Of a DNA stretch of 64,000 nucleotides, positions 19,177 to 29,242 are shown in pieces (position 1 is the stretch's first letter; the number at the start of each line of letters is the position of its first letter). The translations under genes and the position numbers were made by a program. The notes below the pieces were generated by a model. The model did no database searches. It was not told the DNA's origin and worked only from the letters and a program-made list of their open reading frames with translations. This DNA is from Aliigemmobacter aestuarii (GTDB lineage: Bacteria; Pseudomonadota; Alphaproteobacteria; Rhodobacterales; Rhodobacteraceae), in contig NZ_SSND01000005.1 of NCBI RefSeq assembly GCF_004799285.1, positions 221,041 to 285,040 on the forward strand, given 5' to 3'.

Positions 19177-19329
19177 CGGTTTCCTCCTGTCCGGGGGAAA
19201 CTGGCACAGCGACGGGCCAAGGAAAAGGGGGCGACAGGATGCCCAATTGCCGGGGCGCGGCAAACGCGACGCTGGACGGGGGCGGATTTGCCGCCTAAAC
19301 CCGGTGCCCGGAACAGGAAGGACGCATTC

Positions 19330-21117
19330 ATGGCCCGAGGCAAGGAAGTTCTGGAAGAACGCGAGAAGTCAAAGCGCGTGGGCGCGCTCAGCGGGCTGGT
19401 CCCGTTCCTGCGGCCTTACCGGGGGCTGGTCGTCCTTGCCCTGGCGGCGCTGACGCTGACAGCGATGGTCAGCCTGGCGCTGCCGCTTGCCGTTCGCCGG
19501 GTCGTGGACGGGTTCAACGAGGGAGACGTTTCCCTGCTGGACCGGTATTTCGCTGCGGCGATGGCGCTGGCGGCGCTTCTGGCCGTGGGCACGGGCTTTC
19601 GCTACTACCTTGTCACCAAGCTGGGCGAACGCGTGGTCGCCGATATCCGGCGCGCGGTGTTCGACCGGGTGCTTGGCCTGTCGCCCGCCTTCTTCGAACG
19701 CATCCTGACCGGCGAGGTGCTCAGCCGCTTGACCACGGATACGACGCTGATCCTTTCGGTGATCGGATCCTCGGTTTCGGTCGCGCTGCGCAACGTCCTG
19801 ATGCTGATCGGCGGCCTGATCGCGCTGATGCTGACGTCGGCCAAGTTGACCGGGCTTGTGCTGCTGATCGTGCCTGCGGTCGTCGTGCCGATCATCGTGC
19901 TCGGGCGCCGCCTGCGCGTCCTGAGCCGCGAGAACCAGGACTGGATCGCGGCCTCGTCCGGCAATGCCTCGGAATCGCTGCAATCGGTGCAGACGGTGCA
20001 GGCCTTCACCCATGAGGATCGCAGCCGCGCGGCCTTTGGGCTTGTGACGGAAAAATCCTTTGACGCCGCGCGGCGAAGGATCGCAACGCGCGCCGTGATG
20101 ACGGTGATCGTGATCTTCCTCGTCTTTGCCGGGGTCGTCGGCGTTCTGTGGATCGGTGCGCGCGACGTCCGCGAGGGCGTGATGAGCCCGGGTCTGCTGA
20201 TCCAGTTCGTGATCTACGCGGTGATGGTGGCGGGGTCCGTCGGCGCCCTGTCCGAAATCTGGAGCGAGTTGCAGCGTGCCGCAGGGGCGACCGAACGGCT
20301 GGTCGAACTTCTGAACGCCACCGACGCGGTGCAGGACCCGCCGCGCCCGCGGGCGTTGCCGAAGCCCGCGATGGGGGCCATCGCCTTTGAAGGGGTGCGC
20401 TTTGCCTATCCGGCGCGGCCGGAAACCTCGGCCCTGAACGGGGTGGACCTTGCCGTCAGTCCGGGCGAGACGGTGGCCCTGGTCGGGCCGTCGGGCGCCG
20501 GCAAGACGACGATTCTGCAGCTTCTGCAACGGTTCTACGACCCGCAGGAAGGCCGGGTGACGCTGGACGGGATCGACCTTCGCGACATGACGCGCGCCGA
20601 TTTCCGCAGCCAGATCGCGCTCGTGCCTCAGGATCCGGTCATCTTTGCCGCCTCGGCGCGGGAAAACATCCGGTTCGGCCGCCCCGATGCCTCGGATGCC
20701 GAGGTGGAGGCCGCCGCCCGCGCCGCCGCCGCGCATGATTTCCTTTCCGCCATGCCCCAGGGCTATGACACCTATGTGGGGGAACGCGGCGTGATGCTGT
20801 CGGGCGGGCAGAAGCAGCGGATAGCCATCGCCCGCGCGATCCTGCGCGACGCCCCCGTTCTGCTCCTGGACGAGGCGACAAGCGCGCTTGACGCGGAAAG
20901 CGAACGCGCCGTCCAGGCCGCGGTGGAGGAACTGTCGAAGGGCCGCACCGTTCTGGTGGTGGCGCATCGTCTGGCGACGGTGAAGCGGGCCGACCGGATT
21001 GTCGTGTTCGAGGACGGGCGGATCGTGGCGACCGGCACCCATGACCAGCTTGTCGCGGGCGGCGGGCTTTATGCGCGGCTTGCCCGACTTCAGTTCACCG
21101 ACGGGCAGTCCCTCTGA
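19330..21117 (+). CDS. ABC transporter, fused permease and ATPase (MsbA-like exporter)
   Basis: 595 residues: six membrane helices in the first ~320, then the ATPase. Walker A is GPSGAGKT (about 385-392), signature LSGGQKQR (about 490), Walker B LLLDEAT (about 513), H-loop AHRLAT. It works as a homodimer exporting a lipid, drug or peptide; the substrate is unknown. AGGAAGG precedes the ATG at 19330, and the open frame upstream is ignored. The N-terminus carries a charged cytosolic stretch. Confidence 0.92.
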   Translation: MARGKEVLEEREKSKRVGALSGLVPFLRPYRGLVVLALAALTLTAMVSLALPLAVRRVVDGFNEGDVSLLDRYFAAAMALAALLAVGTGFRYYLVTKLGERVVADIRRAVFDRVLGLSPAFFERILTGEVLSRLTTDTTLILSVIGSSVSVALRNVLMLIGGLIALMLTSAKLTGLVLLIVPAVVVPIIVLGRRLRVLSRENQDWIAASSGNASESLQSVQTVQAFTHEDRSRAAFGLVTEKSFDAARRRIATRAVMTVIVIFLVFAGVVGVLWIGARDVREGVMSPGLLIQFVIYAVMVAGSVGALSEIWSELQRAAGATERLVELLNATDAVQDPPRPRALPKPAMGAIAFEGVRFAYPARPETSALNGVDLAVSPGETVALVGPSGAGKTTILQLLQRFYDPQEGRVTLDGIDLRDMTRADFRSQIALVPQDPVIFAASARENIRFGRPDASDAEVEAAARAAAAHDFLSAMPQGYDTYVGERGVMLSGGQKQRIAIARAILRDAPVLLLDEATSALDAESERAVQAAVEELSKGRTVLVVAHRLATVKRADRIVVFEDGRIVATGTHDQLVAGGGLYARLARLQFTDGQSL

Positions 21118-21284
21118 CCGCACCGACGCCTGGCATCCCCCGGAACGCGGCGTCAACGGTCTTTGACGTGGCGTAGCGGCGCGCAGCCGAGGCTTGCGGC
21201 ACGCGGCAAAACCCAGCATCCTTCCCGCCGAGGACATGATCCCGGACGACAAGGAAACCGGGACGCTTGGGGAGGAAATGCCGG

Positions 21285-23180
21285 ATGACGAAATTCGCCT
21301 CGGTTGCGGATCGAAATGCCATTGAAGCGGAATCGGCCTGGGCGGAACGGCCCGTGGCCAAGTCGATGTATGGCTTCCTGAGCGAGGCGAAGGAACGCTT
21401 CGGCAGCCGCCCCGCGGTCAGTTTCCAGTTGATGTCCGGACCCGGCGACAAGGCCGAAACGCTGACCTGGTCCGATCTGCACGGGCGCGTGACGCAGGCC
21501 GCGAACCTGTTCCGCAGTCTCGGGGTCGGGGAAAAGGACGTGGTCGCCTATGTCCTGCCGAATTCGATGGAAACGGTCGTGGCGCTTCTGGGCGGGGCGG
21601 TGGCGGGGATCGTGAACCCGGTCAACCCGCTTCTGGAACCCGAACAGATCAGCGCCATCCTGCGCGAGACGAACGCGAAGGTCGTCGTCACGCTGAAGGC
21701 CTTTCCCAAGACCGACCTGCCACAGAAGGTGGCCGAGGCGGTGCGGCACGCACCCTCGGTCAAGACCGTGCTCGAGGTCGACCTGAACCGCTACCTGGCA
21801 CCGCCGAAAAGCTGGATCGTGCCGCTGATCCGGCCGAAGAACCCCGCGATCCACACGGCGAATATAAAGGATTTCAATGCCGAGATGCGCCGCCATTCGG
21901 CGGTGAAGCTGTCCTTCGCCGATGGCACGACCGACCGCGTCGCCGCCTATTTCCACACCGGCGGCACCACGGGCATGCCCAAGGTCGCCCAGCACAAGGT
22001 TTCGGGGATGGTCTACAACGGCTGGCTGGGCCAGAGGTTGCTGTTCACCGAACAGGATGTGGTGATCTGCCCGCTGCCGCTGTTCCATGTCTTTGCCGCC
22101 TATCCGATCCTGATGTCGATGATCGCCTCGGGGGCGCATGTGGTCTTTCCCACGCCCCAGGGCTATCGCGGCGAGGGGGTGTTCGACAATTTCTGGAAGC
22201 TCGTCGAACGCTGGCGCGTCAGCTACATGATCACCGTTCCCACCGCGCTGGCGGCACTGATGCAGCGCCCGGTCAATGCCGATGTCTCCAGCCTCAGGGG
22301 GGCGTTCTCGGGATCGGCCCCGCTGCCGATCGAACTGTTCAACCGGTTCGAGAAGGCCACGGGCGTGCAGATCATCGAAGGCTATGGCCTGACGGAATGC
22401 ACCTGCCTTGTGTCCTGCAACCCGCCGGACGGGATCAAGAAGATCGGCTCGGTCGGGATTCCCTTCCCGCACACGCAGGTCCGCATCCTTCGGACCGACG
22501 GGATGGGCGCGTTCCTTGATTGCGGCGTGGACGAAGTGGGCGAGATCTGCGTCTCGAACCCCGGCGTGTTCGAGGGCTCGACCTATACCGAGGTCGACAA
22601 GAACCGCGACCTCTTTGCCGACGGGCGCTTCCTGCGCACGGGCGATCTGGGGCGCATCGACGCCGATGGCTATCTTTACATCACGGGCCGGGCCAAGGAC
22701 CTGATCATCCGCGGCGGCCACAACATCGACCCCGCGATCATCGAAGAGGCGCTGATGGGCCATGAGGCAGTGGCCTTCGTGGGGGCGATCGGCCAGCCCG
22801 ACGCCTTCGCCGGCGAACTTCCCTGCGCCTATGTCGAACTGGTCAAGAACGCCACGGCCACGGTCGAGGAACTGATGGATTATGCCCGCGCCCATATCCA
22901 CGAACGCGCGGCGCTGCCCAAACATATCGAGATCCTGCACGAACTGCCCAAGACGGCGGTGGGCAAGGTGTTCAAACCCGACCTGCGCAGGATGGCGATC
23001 ACCCGGGTTTATGACGAGGCTTTGAATGCCGCCGGGTTTGCCGGTGTGCGTGTCGAACAGGTGATCGAGGACAAGAAGCGTGGCCTCGTGGCCCGCCTGT
23101 CGCGCGCGCCGGGCACCGACGAGGAGCGCCTGAAACATGTGCTGGGCGAATTCACCCGGCCGTGGGAATGGATCGACTGA
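21285..23180 (+). CDS. Acyl-CoA synthetase (AMP-forming)
   Basis: 631 residues of the adenylate-forming family. The P-loop is HTGGTTGMPKVAQ, the A5 motif EGYGLTECT, A7 in FLRTGDLGRIDADGYLYITGRAKDLIIRG region, and the catalytic Lys is in KTAVGKVFKPDL near the C-terminus. It activates a carboxylic acid, probably a medium or long acyl chain, to its CoA ester. The start follows GGAGG. Upstream genes are not coupled. Confidence 0.92.
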   Translation: MTKFASVADRNAIEAESAWAERPVAKSMYGFLSEAKERFGSRPAVSFQLMSGPGDKAETLTWSDLHGRVTQAANLFRSLGVGEKDVVAYVLPNSMETVVALLGGAVAGIVNPVNPLLEPEQISAILRETNAKVVVTLKAFPKTDLPQKVAEAVRHAPSVKTVLEVDLNRYLAPPKSWIVPLIRPKNPAIHTANIKDFNAEMRRHSAVKLSFADGTTDRVAAYFHTGGTTGMPKVAQHKVSGMVYNGWLGQRLLFTEQDVVICPLPLFHVFAAYPILMSMIASGAHVVFPTPQGYRGEGVFDNFWKLVERWRVSYMITVPTALAALMQRPVNADVSSLRGAFSGSAPLPIELFNRFEKATGVQIIEGYGLTECTCLVSCNPPDGIKKIGSVGIPFPHTQVRILRTDGMGAFLDCGVDEVGEICVSNPGVFEGSTYTEVDKNRDLFADGRFLRTGDLGRIDADGYLYITGRAKDLIIRGGHNIDPAIIEEALMGHEAVAFVGAIGQPDAFAGELPCAYVELVKNATATVEELMDYARAHIHERAALPKHIEILHELPKTAVGKVFKPDLRRMAITRVYDEALNAAGFAGVRVEQVIEDKKRGLVARLSRAPGTDEERLKHVLGEFTRPWEWID

Positions 23181-23276
23181 CAGGAAAAGGAGGGCTGTCT
23201 GCCCCCCTCTTCGCCTGCGGCGATTTCACTGCCCCCAAGGATACTCCGGACGGCAGGAGGCAGGGCGCGGAACCCC

Positions 23277-23711
23277 CTACATCTCCATCCAGATCGTGAC
23301 GGGGCCGTCGTTGTTCAGGCTCACGTCCATGTCGGCACCGAAGATGCCGTTGGCCGTGGGCACACCTTCGGCCTGCATCCTCGCGGTGAAATATTCATAA
23401 AGCCGCCGGCCTTCATCGGGGGCCGCGGCGGTGGAAAATCCGGGCCTGTTGCCGCGCAGGTCGGCGGCAAGCGTGAACTGGCTGACGATCAGGGCCGAGC
23501 CGCCGATGTCGCGGACAGACAGGTTCATCTTGTCGGCCTCGTCCTTGAAGATGCGCAGCTTCGCGATCTTGGCCGCCAGCTGGTCTGCATTCCTTTCGGT
23601 GTCGCCCTGCATGGCGCAGACAAGGATCATCAGGCCCGGCCCGATCTCGCCGGTGACGCGGCCCTCGACCGTGACGGAGGCGCGGCTGACGCGCTGGATG
23701 ACGGCTCTCAC
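23277..23711 (-). CDS. dtd: D-aminoacyl-tRNA deacylase
   Basis: 144 residues, the usual size. The two active-site motifs are SQFTLAAD and NDGPVT (as [13 protein letters not shown] at the end). It frees tRNA from D-amino acids and glycine mischarging. The GTG start overlaps the kinase stop by 4 bases, so it is coupled to the upstream sugar kinase. Confidence 0.95.
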   Translation of the reverse strand: MRAVIQRVSRASVTVEGRVTGEIGPGLMILVCAMQGDTERNADQLAAKIAKLRIFKDEADKMNLSVRDIGGSALIVSQFTLAADLRGNRPGFSTAAAPDEGRRLYEYFTARMQAEGVPTANGIFGADMDVSLNNDGPVTIWMEM

Positions 23712-24646
23712 AGTTCGGCCCTCCAGGGCGGGTTGGCGCCGGGGCGGCTGACGGTGACGGCGGCGGCGCGGATGCCCAGATCCAGCGCCGCGTCAAGCGT
23801 TGCGGCGGGAAGGTCGGCGATGGCGGGCTTCGTCAGGGCGCCCGCCTCATGCAGGGCGGCAAGGACGCCCGCGTTGAACGTGTCGCCCGCCCCCACGGTA
23901 TCGGCCACGGTCACGCGCCGCGCGGGGGCGCGGCGGTCATGGGCTGCGGTCACGGCGCGGGCACCGTCCGCCCCTTCGGTCACGAAAACCACCTTCGGCC
24001 CGCGCGCAAGGATCCCGCGCGCAAGGTCCGTCAACTCGCCCGGACCCTCCAGCCAGTGCAGGTCTTCGTCGGAAAGCTTCACGATGTCGGCCCGGGCGAT
24101 CATCCGGCCGATCCGCGCGCGATAGTCCGCCTCGCGCCCGGCGATGAAGCCGGGCCGGATGTTCGGGTCGATCATCGTCACGCGCGCGCCCGCCTCGCGC
24201 GCCTGAAGCGCCTCGTAGGTCGCGGCGGCGGGATCGTTCACCAGGCTGATGCCGCCGAAGAACAGGGCGTCTACCCTGTCGGGCAGGTCGCCTGCGGGCA
24301 GGTCGGGCAACTGATCGACCGAAAGCATCCGCCCCGCCGTCGCCTCGTCATAGAAGGCATAGGTCGCCTGCCCGTTCACCAGCTGCACGAAAGCCACCGT
24401 GGTGGGCCTCTCGGAACGCGCCAGAAACCGGGTGTCGACCTTCGAGGCCCGCAGCGTCTCTGCCAGGATCTCGCCCAGCATGTCGGTCGAAACGCCCGAA
24501 AAGAAGGCCGATGGCGCCCCCAGACGGCCAAGCGCGATCGCCGTGTTGAAGACGGCGCCGCCCGCATAGGGGGCAAAGGCCGCCTCGCCTTCGGTGGTCA
24601 CGCGCGGCAGCATGTCGATCAGCGCCTCGCCACAACTCAGAATCAT
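23708..24646 (-). CDS. PfkB-family sugar kinase (fructokinase-like)
   Basis: 312 residues. The N-terminal sugar-binding GG motif is in [17 protein letters not shown], the C-terminal signature with the catalytic base is [25 protein letters not shown] at the start resembles bacterial fructokinases. It phosphorylates a sugar with ATP; the exact sugar is inferred only. GGGAGG precedes the ATG. It forms a two-gene operon with dtd. Confidence 0.88.
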   Translation of the reverse strand: MILSCGEALIDMLPRVTTEGEAAFAPYAGGAVFNTAIALGRLGAPSAFFSGVSTDMLGEILAETLRASKVDTRFLARSERPTTVAFVQLVNGQATYAFYDEATAGRMLSVDQLPDLPAGDLPDRVDALFFGGISLVNDPAAATYEALQAREAGARVTMIDPNIRPGFIAGREADYRARIGRMIARADIVKLSDEDLHWLEGPGELTDLARGILARGPKVVFVTEGADGARAVTAAHDRRAPARRVTVADTVGAGDTFNAGVLAALHEAGALTKPAIADLPAATLDAALDLGIRAAAVTVSRPGANPPWRAEL

Positions 24647-24709
24647 CCCAGCCTCCCCCGGTTTTCCGGGCTTATAGCCAACATCCGCATGTTAGCGCAA
24701 ACACGCCCA

Positions 24710-24760
24710 TTCAACCTGATCGAAATACCCCGGGGGTCCGGGGGCTGGCCCCCGGCCCGG
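24710..24760 (+). repeat. Dispersed intergenic repeat, full-length copy
   Basis: Starts TTCAACCTGATCGAAATACC and continues into CCGGGGGTCCGGGGGC followed by its pairing partner GGCCCCCGG. It sits between purC and the kinase gene and can fold into a strong hairpin next to the purC stop, so it may double as a terminator. Confidence 0.75.
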
Positions 24761-25726
24761 TCAGGTCACAAAATACCGGGCCAGATTGGCGCGGACCCGG
24801 TCAAGGGGCGTCGCCCCGCCCAGATCGGGCACGAAGGCCTGCCCGGTGATCGCCTCGTAGGCGTCGATATAGACCCGGCTGGTGCGTTCGATCATCTCGG
24901 CCGGGATTTCGGGGATAGGATCGGAATAGGGATCGCAGCGCGCCGCGACCCAGGCGCGGATCACGTCCTTGTCGAAACTGGGTGGGCGGGTGCCGTCGCG
25001 CAGGGCCGCCTCATACCCGTCGGCCAGCCAGTAGCGGCTGGAATCGGGCGTGTGAATCTCATCGGCGATCAGGATGTTGCCCGCCAGATCGGTGCCGAAT
25101 TCGTATTTCGTATCCACAAGGATCAGCCCGCGTTCGGCGGCCATCTTCTGCCCGCGCGCGAACAGTGCCAGCGCCTTGGCCGAAACCTCGTCCCACTGCG
25201 CCTGTGTCAAAAGGCCCTGTCCGACGATCTCGGCCGCGGTCAGCGGTTCGTCATGCCCGCCGTCGAAGGCCTTCGAGGTGGGGGTGATGATCGGCTGCGG
25301 CAGCGCCTGATTGTCGCGCAGCCCCTCGGGCAGGGTGTGGCCGTACATCTGCCGCTGGCCCTTCCTGTAAAGCGTCAGGATCGAGGTTCCGGTGGTGCCT
25401 GCCAGATAACCGCGCACGACGATTTCCACCGGCAGGATCGTCAGCCGCTTGCCGATCACCACGTTCGGGTCGGGATAGTCCAGCACGTGATTGGCGCAGA
25501 TGTCGGCCGTCCGGTCGAACCAGAACCGCGCCACCTGCGTCAGAACCTGCCCCTTGAACGGGATCGAGGCCAGGATGCGATCGAAGGCCGAGATCCTGTC
25601 GGACGAGATCAGGATGCGGCGGCCTTCGGGATGGTCGGCATCGGGTGGCAGGTCATAGCAGTCGCGCACCTTGCCGAAATAGGGGTTGGGCAATTCGGGA
25701 ATGCGGGCGTGGTCAAGGACGCGCAT
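24761..25726 (-). CDS. purC: Phosphoribosylaminoimidazole-succinocarboxamide synthase, long (Ade1-like) form
   Basis: SAICAR synthase joins CAIR and aspartate in purine synthesis. The 321 residues show the ATP-binding start GKVRDCYDL, the [10 protein letters not shown] motif, [15 protein letters not shown] and [11 protein letters not shown]. The length and sequence match the longer form first known from yeast rather than the ~240-residue bacterial PurC. GGAGG lies before the ATG at 25726. Confidence 0.93.
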   Translation of the reverse strand: MRVLDHARIPELPNPYFGKVRDCYDLPPDADHPEGRRILISSDRISAFDRILASIPFKGQVLTQVARFWFDRTADICANHVLDYPDPNVVIGKRLTILPVEIVVRGYLAGTTGTSILTLYRKGQRQMYGHTLPEGLRDNQALPQPIITPTSKAFDGGHDEPLTAAEIVGQGLLTQAQWDEVSAKALALFARGQKMAAERGLILVDTKYEFGTDLAGNILIADEIHTPDSSRYWLADGYEAALRDGTRPPSFDKDVIRAWVAARCDPYSDPIPEIPAEMIERTSRVYIDAYEAITGQAFVPDLGGATPLDRVRANLARYFVT

Positions 25727-25820
25727 CGGGGCCTCCGCGGTTGGTGCCCCCCTATCGGCCCGGGGCAGGGCGGAGTCAACCATGCGCCGCGGTCGCACGG
25801 GGCGCGAACCGCCCGTGCCG

Positions 25821-26984
25821 TCAGTCAGTCAGCCACTCCGGCAGTTCGTTGCCCGACAGGCCGAAGGCGTCGTGGAAGGCTTCGGGGTCGTTGGCATAGG
25901 CCAGCGCGCCCAGGAAGATCGCCACGACCAGCGCAGCGAACAGGATCTTCCACACCGACCAGGGGCGTTCGCCCTGCACCTCGCCGGTCTGCCCGTTGAC
26001 CAGGAACCGGAAGCTACGGCCGTTGTACTTGTAGGCGGCGGTCCAGACCGGCAGCAGGACGTGCTTGAACGTCTCGTCGCGCCAGTTCGTCTCGGCCCCG
26101 TCGATGCGCTGTTCGTCGCCGCCGATGTCATTGCGGATGTCGCCCGCGATGATCCGCCCCATCCTTTCGCGCGCCTCGGCATGTCCCCGGGCAAGGGTCA
26201 CGGTATAGCCCTCGGCATGGAAGCCCGACAGGTAGTCGGGCGAATAGGGGACAAGGGCGGACAGGTCCCACGGTGTGAGTCCGTCACCCAGCCGCGCCGG
26301 CACCGAGGTCGAGGCCATGACGACCATGTCGTCGAACCGGCGCGACACCTTGCCGGTGACAGGGGTCCAGCGGATCTTGCGGACCTGTTCGGTGCGCCGT
26401 TCCGCCTTGCCGTTCACGGTGACGGTCACGGTGCGGGATTCGTAATAGGCATCGCCCCGCTGGCCGCGATAGCGGGTCGCGGTATCGGCGTCGAAGGTCC
26501 AGTGCGGGACATAGACGCCGGTCATCGCGCGGCCCTTGCGGGCGTATTCCAGCAGGCCGTTCGGCGCGAACCACAGGCTGCCCAGCCATTTCGTCATCGC
26601 GCTGCGGGCCTCGCGTTCGTCCAGCGCGAAGGGGATCAGGGCCTGCGGCTTGATATGGCGGTGGGTGCCGGTATCGACGACCACGGGCGTGGCGCAGAAC
26701 GGACATTCCGTGGCGTGCGAAGCGCCCGAAAACTCCACCACCGCGCCGCAGGACGGGCAGGTCGTGGACCGCACCTCCTCCATCGCGTCCGGCGGCAGGT
26801 CATCCTTCAGCGCGCGCGCCAGATCGAGTTCGCCAAGCGCGCGTTCCACCTGTCGGCGGCCTGCCTCGGGGATCGCCTGGACATGGCCGCAGTGGTCGCA
26901 GACAAGTTGCGACGCTCCGGGCTGGAACCTCAGGTCGGCCCCGCACTGTTCGCAGGGATAGCGGTGTTCCTCGGCGATGGCCAA
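25821..26984 (-). CDS. Zinc-ribbon protein with C-terminal membrane helix (YdjG-like)
   Basis: 387 residues. Two zinc ribbons open the protein: CEQCGAD/CDHCGH and CPSCGAV/CPFCATP. A long beta-rich middle part ([16 protein letters not shown] onward) follows. One membrane helix ([18 protein letters not shown]) lies near the end. Relatives are often labelled primosomal protein N' or TFIIB zinc ribbon, but there is no helicase domain. The TTG start has GGAGG 8 bases before it. It follows the SPFH gene by 13 bases. A pair of zinc-ribbon membrane protein and SPFH protein recalls YdjG and YdjI of Bacillus subtilis. Confidence 0.7.
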   Translation of the reverse strand: MAIAEEHRYPCEQCGADLRFQPGASQLVCDHCGHVQAIPEAGRRQVERALGELDLARALKDDLPPDAMEEVRSTTCPSCGAVVEFSGASHATECPFCATPVVVDTGTHRHIKPQALIPFALDEREARSAMTKWLGSLWFAPNGLLEYARKGRAMTGVYVPHWTFDADTATRYRGQRGDAYYESRTVTVTVNGKAERRTEQVRKIRWTPVTGKVSRRFDDMVVMASTSVPARLGDGLTPWDLSALVPYSPDYLSGFHAEGYTVTLARGHAEARERMGRIIAGDIRNDIGGDEQRIDGAETNWRDETFKHVLLPVWTAAYKYNGRSFRFLVNGQTGEVQGERPWSVWKILFAALVVAIFLGALAYANDPEAFHDAFGLSGNELPEWLTD

Positions 26985-26997
26985 GACTGGCCTCCGG

Positions 26998-28122
26998 TCA
27001 GGCCGACGGCGGCGGCGGGGGCGGCGGCAGGACGGTAAAAAGCCGGGCGACGGCAGGCACGTCCTCGGCCCGCTTCCAGCCGTCCTGGCCCGCTGTCCAG
27101 ACCAGTGTATCGCGCGTCAGGCTGCCATCGCCGGCCATCCGGCCAAGGGAGGCGGTCGAGAACGGCCCCTTCGTCGCGCCATTGTCGGCGATGTGCCAGA
27201 CCGTATCGGGCGAAGGGGGCGGCGGCGCGGGCGGGGCGACGGGTGGCTGGGCCGCGGCGGGCGCAGCGCCCCAGGGGCCTGCGGCATGGGGCTGCGCCAT
27301 CGCCATGCCCATCCCCGCCCCCATCGCGGCACCCATCCCCGCACCCATTGCGGAACCGGGCTGTGCCAACCCCTCGGCGGCGTTGAACTGCATGTAGCGG
27401 TTCATGTCGCCGACGATCCCCATCGAGGTGCGCTTGTCCAGCACCTTTTCCACCTCTTCGGGCAGGCTCACGTTCTCGATGTAGAACTCGGGCAGGCTCA
27501 GCCCGTAGTCGGCCACCTTGGGCGCGATTGCGGTGGTGACCAGCTTGCCCAGGTCTGCGGTGTTCGCCGCCATGTCCAGCACCGGGATACCGGAACCCGC
27601 GATGATGCGCGAGAATTCCTGCACGATGATGTTGCGGATCTGGAAGCTGATCTCGTCCGAGGTGAATTCGCCGTCGGTGCCCACGATCTCGGTCATGAAC
27701 TTCGCGGGGTCGGACACGCGCATGGAATAGGTGCCGAAGGCGCGCAGGCGCACCGGGCCGAATTCCGGATCGCGCGCCATGATCGGGTTCTTGGTGCCCC
27801 ATTTCAGGTCGTTGAACCGCGTCGTGTTGATGAAGTAGATTTCCGACTTGAACGGCGACTTGAACCCGTGATCCCAATGCTGAAGCGAGGTCAGGATGGG
27901 CATGTTGTTGGTTTCAAGGAAATAAAGGCCGGGGCCAAAGACATCGGCCAGCTGGCCTTCATGCACGAAGACGGCCGCCTGACCCTCGCGCACCGTCAGC
28001 TTGGCGCCATACTTGATCTCGTGCCCCTCGCGGTCGAAGCGCCAGACCATCGTGTCGCGCGTGTCATCGACCCAGTGGATCACGTCGATGAACTGACCGC
28101 TCAGAAAATCCAGAATACCCAT
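26998..28122 (-). CDS. SPFH-domain protein with C-terminal GYF-type domain
   Basis: 374 residues. Residues 1-250 form the SPFH/Band-7 domain of the virion-core-like type (GILDFLSGQFIDVIHW, YFINTTRFNDLKWGT, LPEFYIENVSLPEEVEKVL). A Gly/Met/Ala then Pro-rich linker follows, then a GYF_2-type domain (WHIADNGATKGPFS... DTLVWTAGQDGWKRAED) and a tail with seven Pro. SPFH proteins scaffold membrane domains; GYF domains bind Pro-rich peptides. It is co-directional with the zinc-ribbon, DUF2927 and TelA genes. GGAGG precedes the ATG. Confidence 0.8.
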   Translation of the reverse strand: MGILDFLSGQFIDVIHWVDDTRDTMVWRFDREGHEIKYGAKLTVREGQAAVFVHEGQLADVFGPGLYFLETNNMPILTSLQHWDHGFKSPFKSEIYFINTTRFNDLKWGTKNPIMARDPEFGPVRLRAFGTYSMRVSDPAKFMTEIVGTDGEFTSDEISFQIRNIIVQEFSRIIAGSGIPVLDMAANTADLGKLVTTAIAPKVADYGLSLPEFYIENVSLPEEVEKVLDKRTSMGIVGDMNRYMQFNAAEGLAQPGSAMGAGMGAAMGAGMGMAMAQPHAAGPWGAAPAAAQPPVAPPAPPPPSPDTVWHIADNGATKGPFSTASLGRMAGDGSLTRDTLVWTAGQDGWKRAEDVPAVARLFTVLPPPPPPPSA

Positions 28123-28241
28123 CGCGTCCTCCAAATCCTGGTCCGGCAAACGAACCGTTTCACGAACCCTGCATCTTCGTCAATTCCGGCGCACCCGGTG
28201 GGCGGCGTCCCCCCTTTCGGCGTTCCGGCCGCGCGTCGGCA

Positions 28242-29222
28242 TCAGCTTTCGCCCCCGATCAGCTCATAGGCGATTTCCGCCACGATCGGCCGTGCCTCGG
28301 CCGCCGTCATGCCGGGCCGCAGGCGCGGATCGTAGAGGATCTTCAGCATCAGCTCGTCCTGCCGGGTCAGAAGCGCATATTCCTCGTCGTCGTTGAAGAT
28401 CGACGGCCGTGCCATCGGGCTGTCATTGGCAAGGCCCAGCCCCTGCGCGATCTCTTCGTGCATGCAAGACAGCCGCAAGAGATCGGGATGTTCGGCCCGG
28501 ATCACCGCGAAGGCGCGCTTGTAGACGCTGGAGCTGCCTTCGGACACGGCATAGACGATGCAGTAGGTGCTGCGCGGCAGGTTTGTCAGCCCCATCACCT
28601 CGACAGGCGACAGATCGGGCAGGAAGGCGCGGATCGCCGGGGCCAGCGCGCGCCGTTCGTCTTCGTTGACGATGTGCACCTGGAAATTCGCCGTCGCCGG
28701 ATCGGTCAGCGCGATCGGGTGGCCGGTGATCGAGGACAGCCGCGCCAGATACGAGGCCAGCCGCGCGCGATCCGTGGCACGGCGGCTTTCGGGAACCGTC
28801 GCGCCGAAGTTCACCCCCACGCGCACCGGCCCCGTCCAGCGCCGCAGGGTGGAACTGATCTCGCGCTGGACCAGGCCGCCGGCTGTGCGTTCGTATTCGT
28901 CAAACAGGGCGATCCGGATGAAATTGTCGGTCAGCATCCGGTCGGTGAAGGGGGCATCGGCCCCCCCGCCATCCGTCCGCAACATCCCCTGCGCGATGAA
29001 ATCGTTCTGGATCTGCGCGAAATAGGCCGCGAGCGCCTGGCTTTCGGCCGAGGCGGAAGGCGTAGTCGATGTGCGTGGCGTAGCCGTCACCGGGCGGTCG
29101 GGGCGGTCCGTGGCCGGGGTCGTGGCCACGCAGCCGGCAAGGGCAAGGGCCATCAGCCCGGCGCGCGGCAGGTGCCGCAGGCCGGATCGGGCGCTGGACG
29201 GGAAAGTGCCCGTGGTGGTCAC
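28242..29222 (-). CDS. DUF2927 lipoprotein
   Basis: 326 residues. A lipoprotein signal (LMALALAGC) is followed by a Thr/Pro-rich linker and a DUF2927 domain with RVGVNFGATVP and a zincin-like SCMHEEIAQGLGLAND, in which HEE could bind zinc. Its role is unknown, but a metalloprotease-like active site in the periplasm is possible. The GTG start at 29222 is supported by GGAG. It lies 20 bases after telA. Confidence 0.75.
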   Translation of the reverse strand: MTTTGTFPSSARSGLRHLPRAGLMALALAGCVATTPATDRPDRPVTATPRTSTTPSASAESQALAAYFAQIQNDFIAQGMLRTDGGGADAPFTDRMLTDNFIRIALFDEYERTAGGLVQREISSTLRRWTGPVRVGVNFGATVPESRRATDRARLASYLARLSSITGHPIALTDPATANFQVHIVNEDERRALAPAIRAFLPDLSPVEVMGLTNLPRSTYCIVYAVSEGSSSVYKRAFAVIRAEHPDLLRLSCMHEEIAQGLGLANDSPMARPSIFNDDEEYALLTRQDELMLKILYDPRLRPGMTAAEARPIVAEIAYELIGGES

Positions 29223-29242
29223 GATCTCTGCGTCTCCTTGGT

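Noticed and set aside
19369..23138. Very long minus-strand frames opposite the ABC transporter and acyl-CoA synthetase
   Set aside because: Composition (His, Gln, Asp, Gly repeats) mirrors the codons of the real plus-strand genes; no motif or ribosome site supports them.
25821..26984. Primosomal protein N' (PriA) as suggested by common database names
   Set aside because: There are zinc ribbons and a membrane helix but no helicase motifs.
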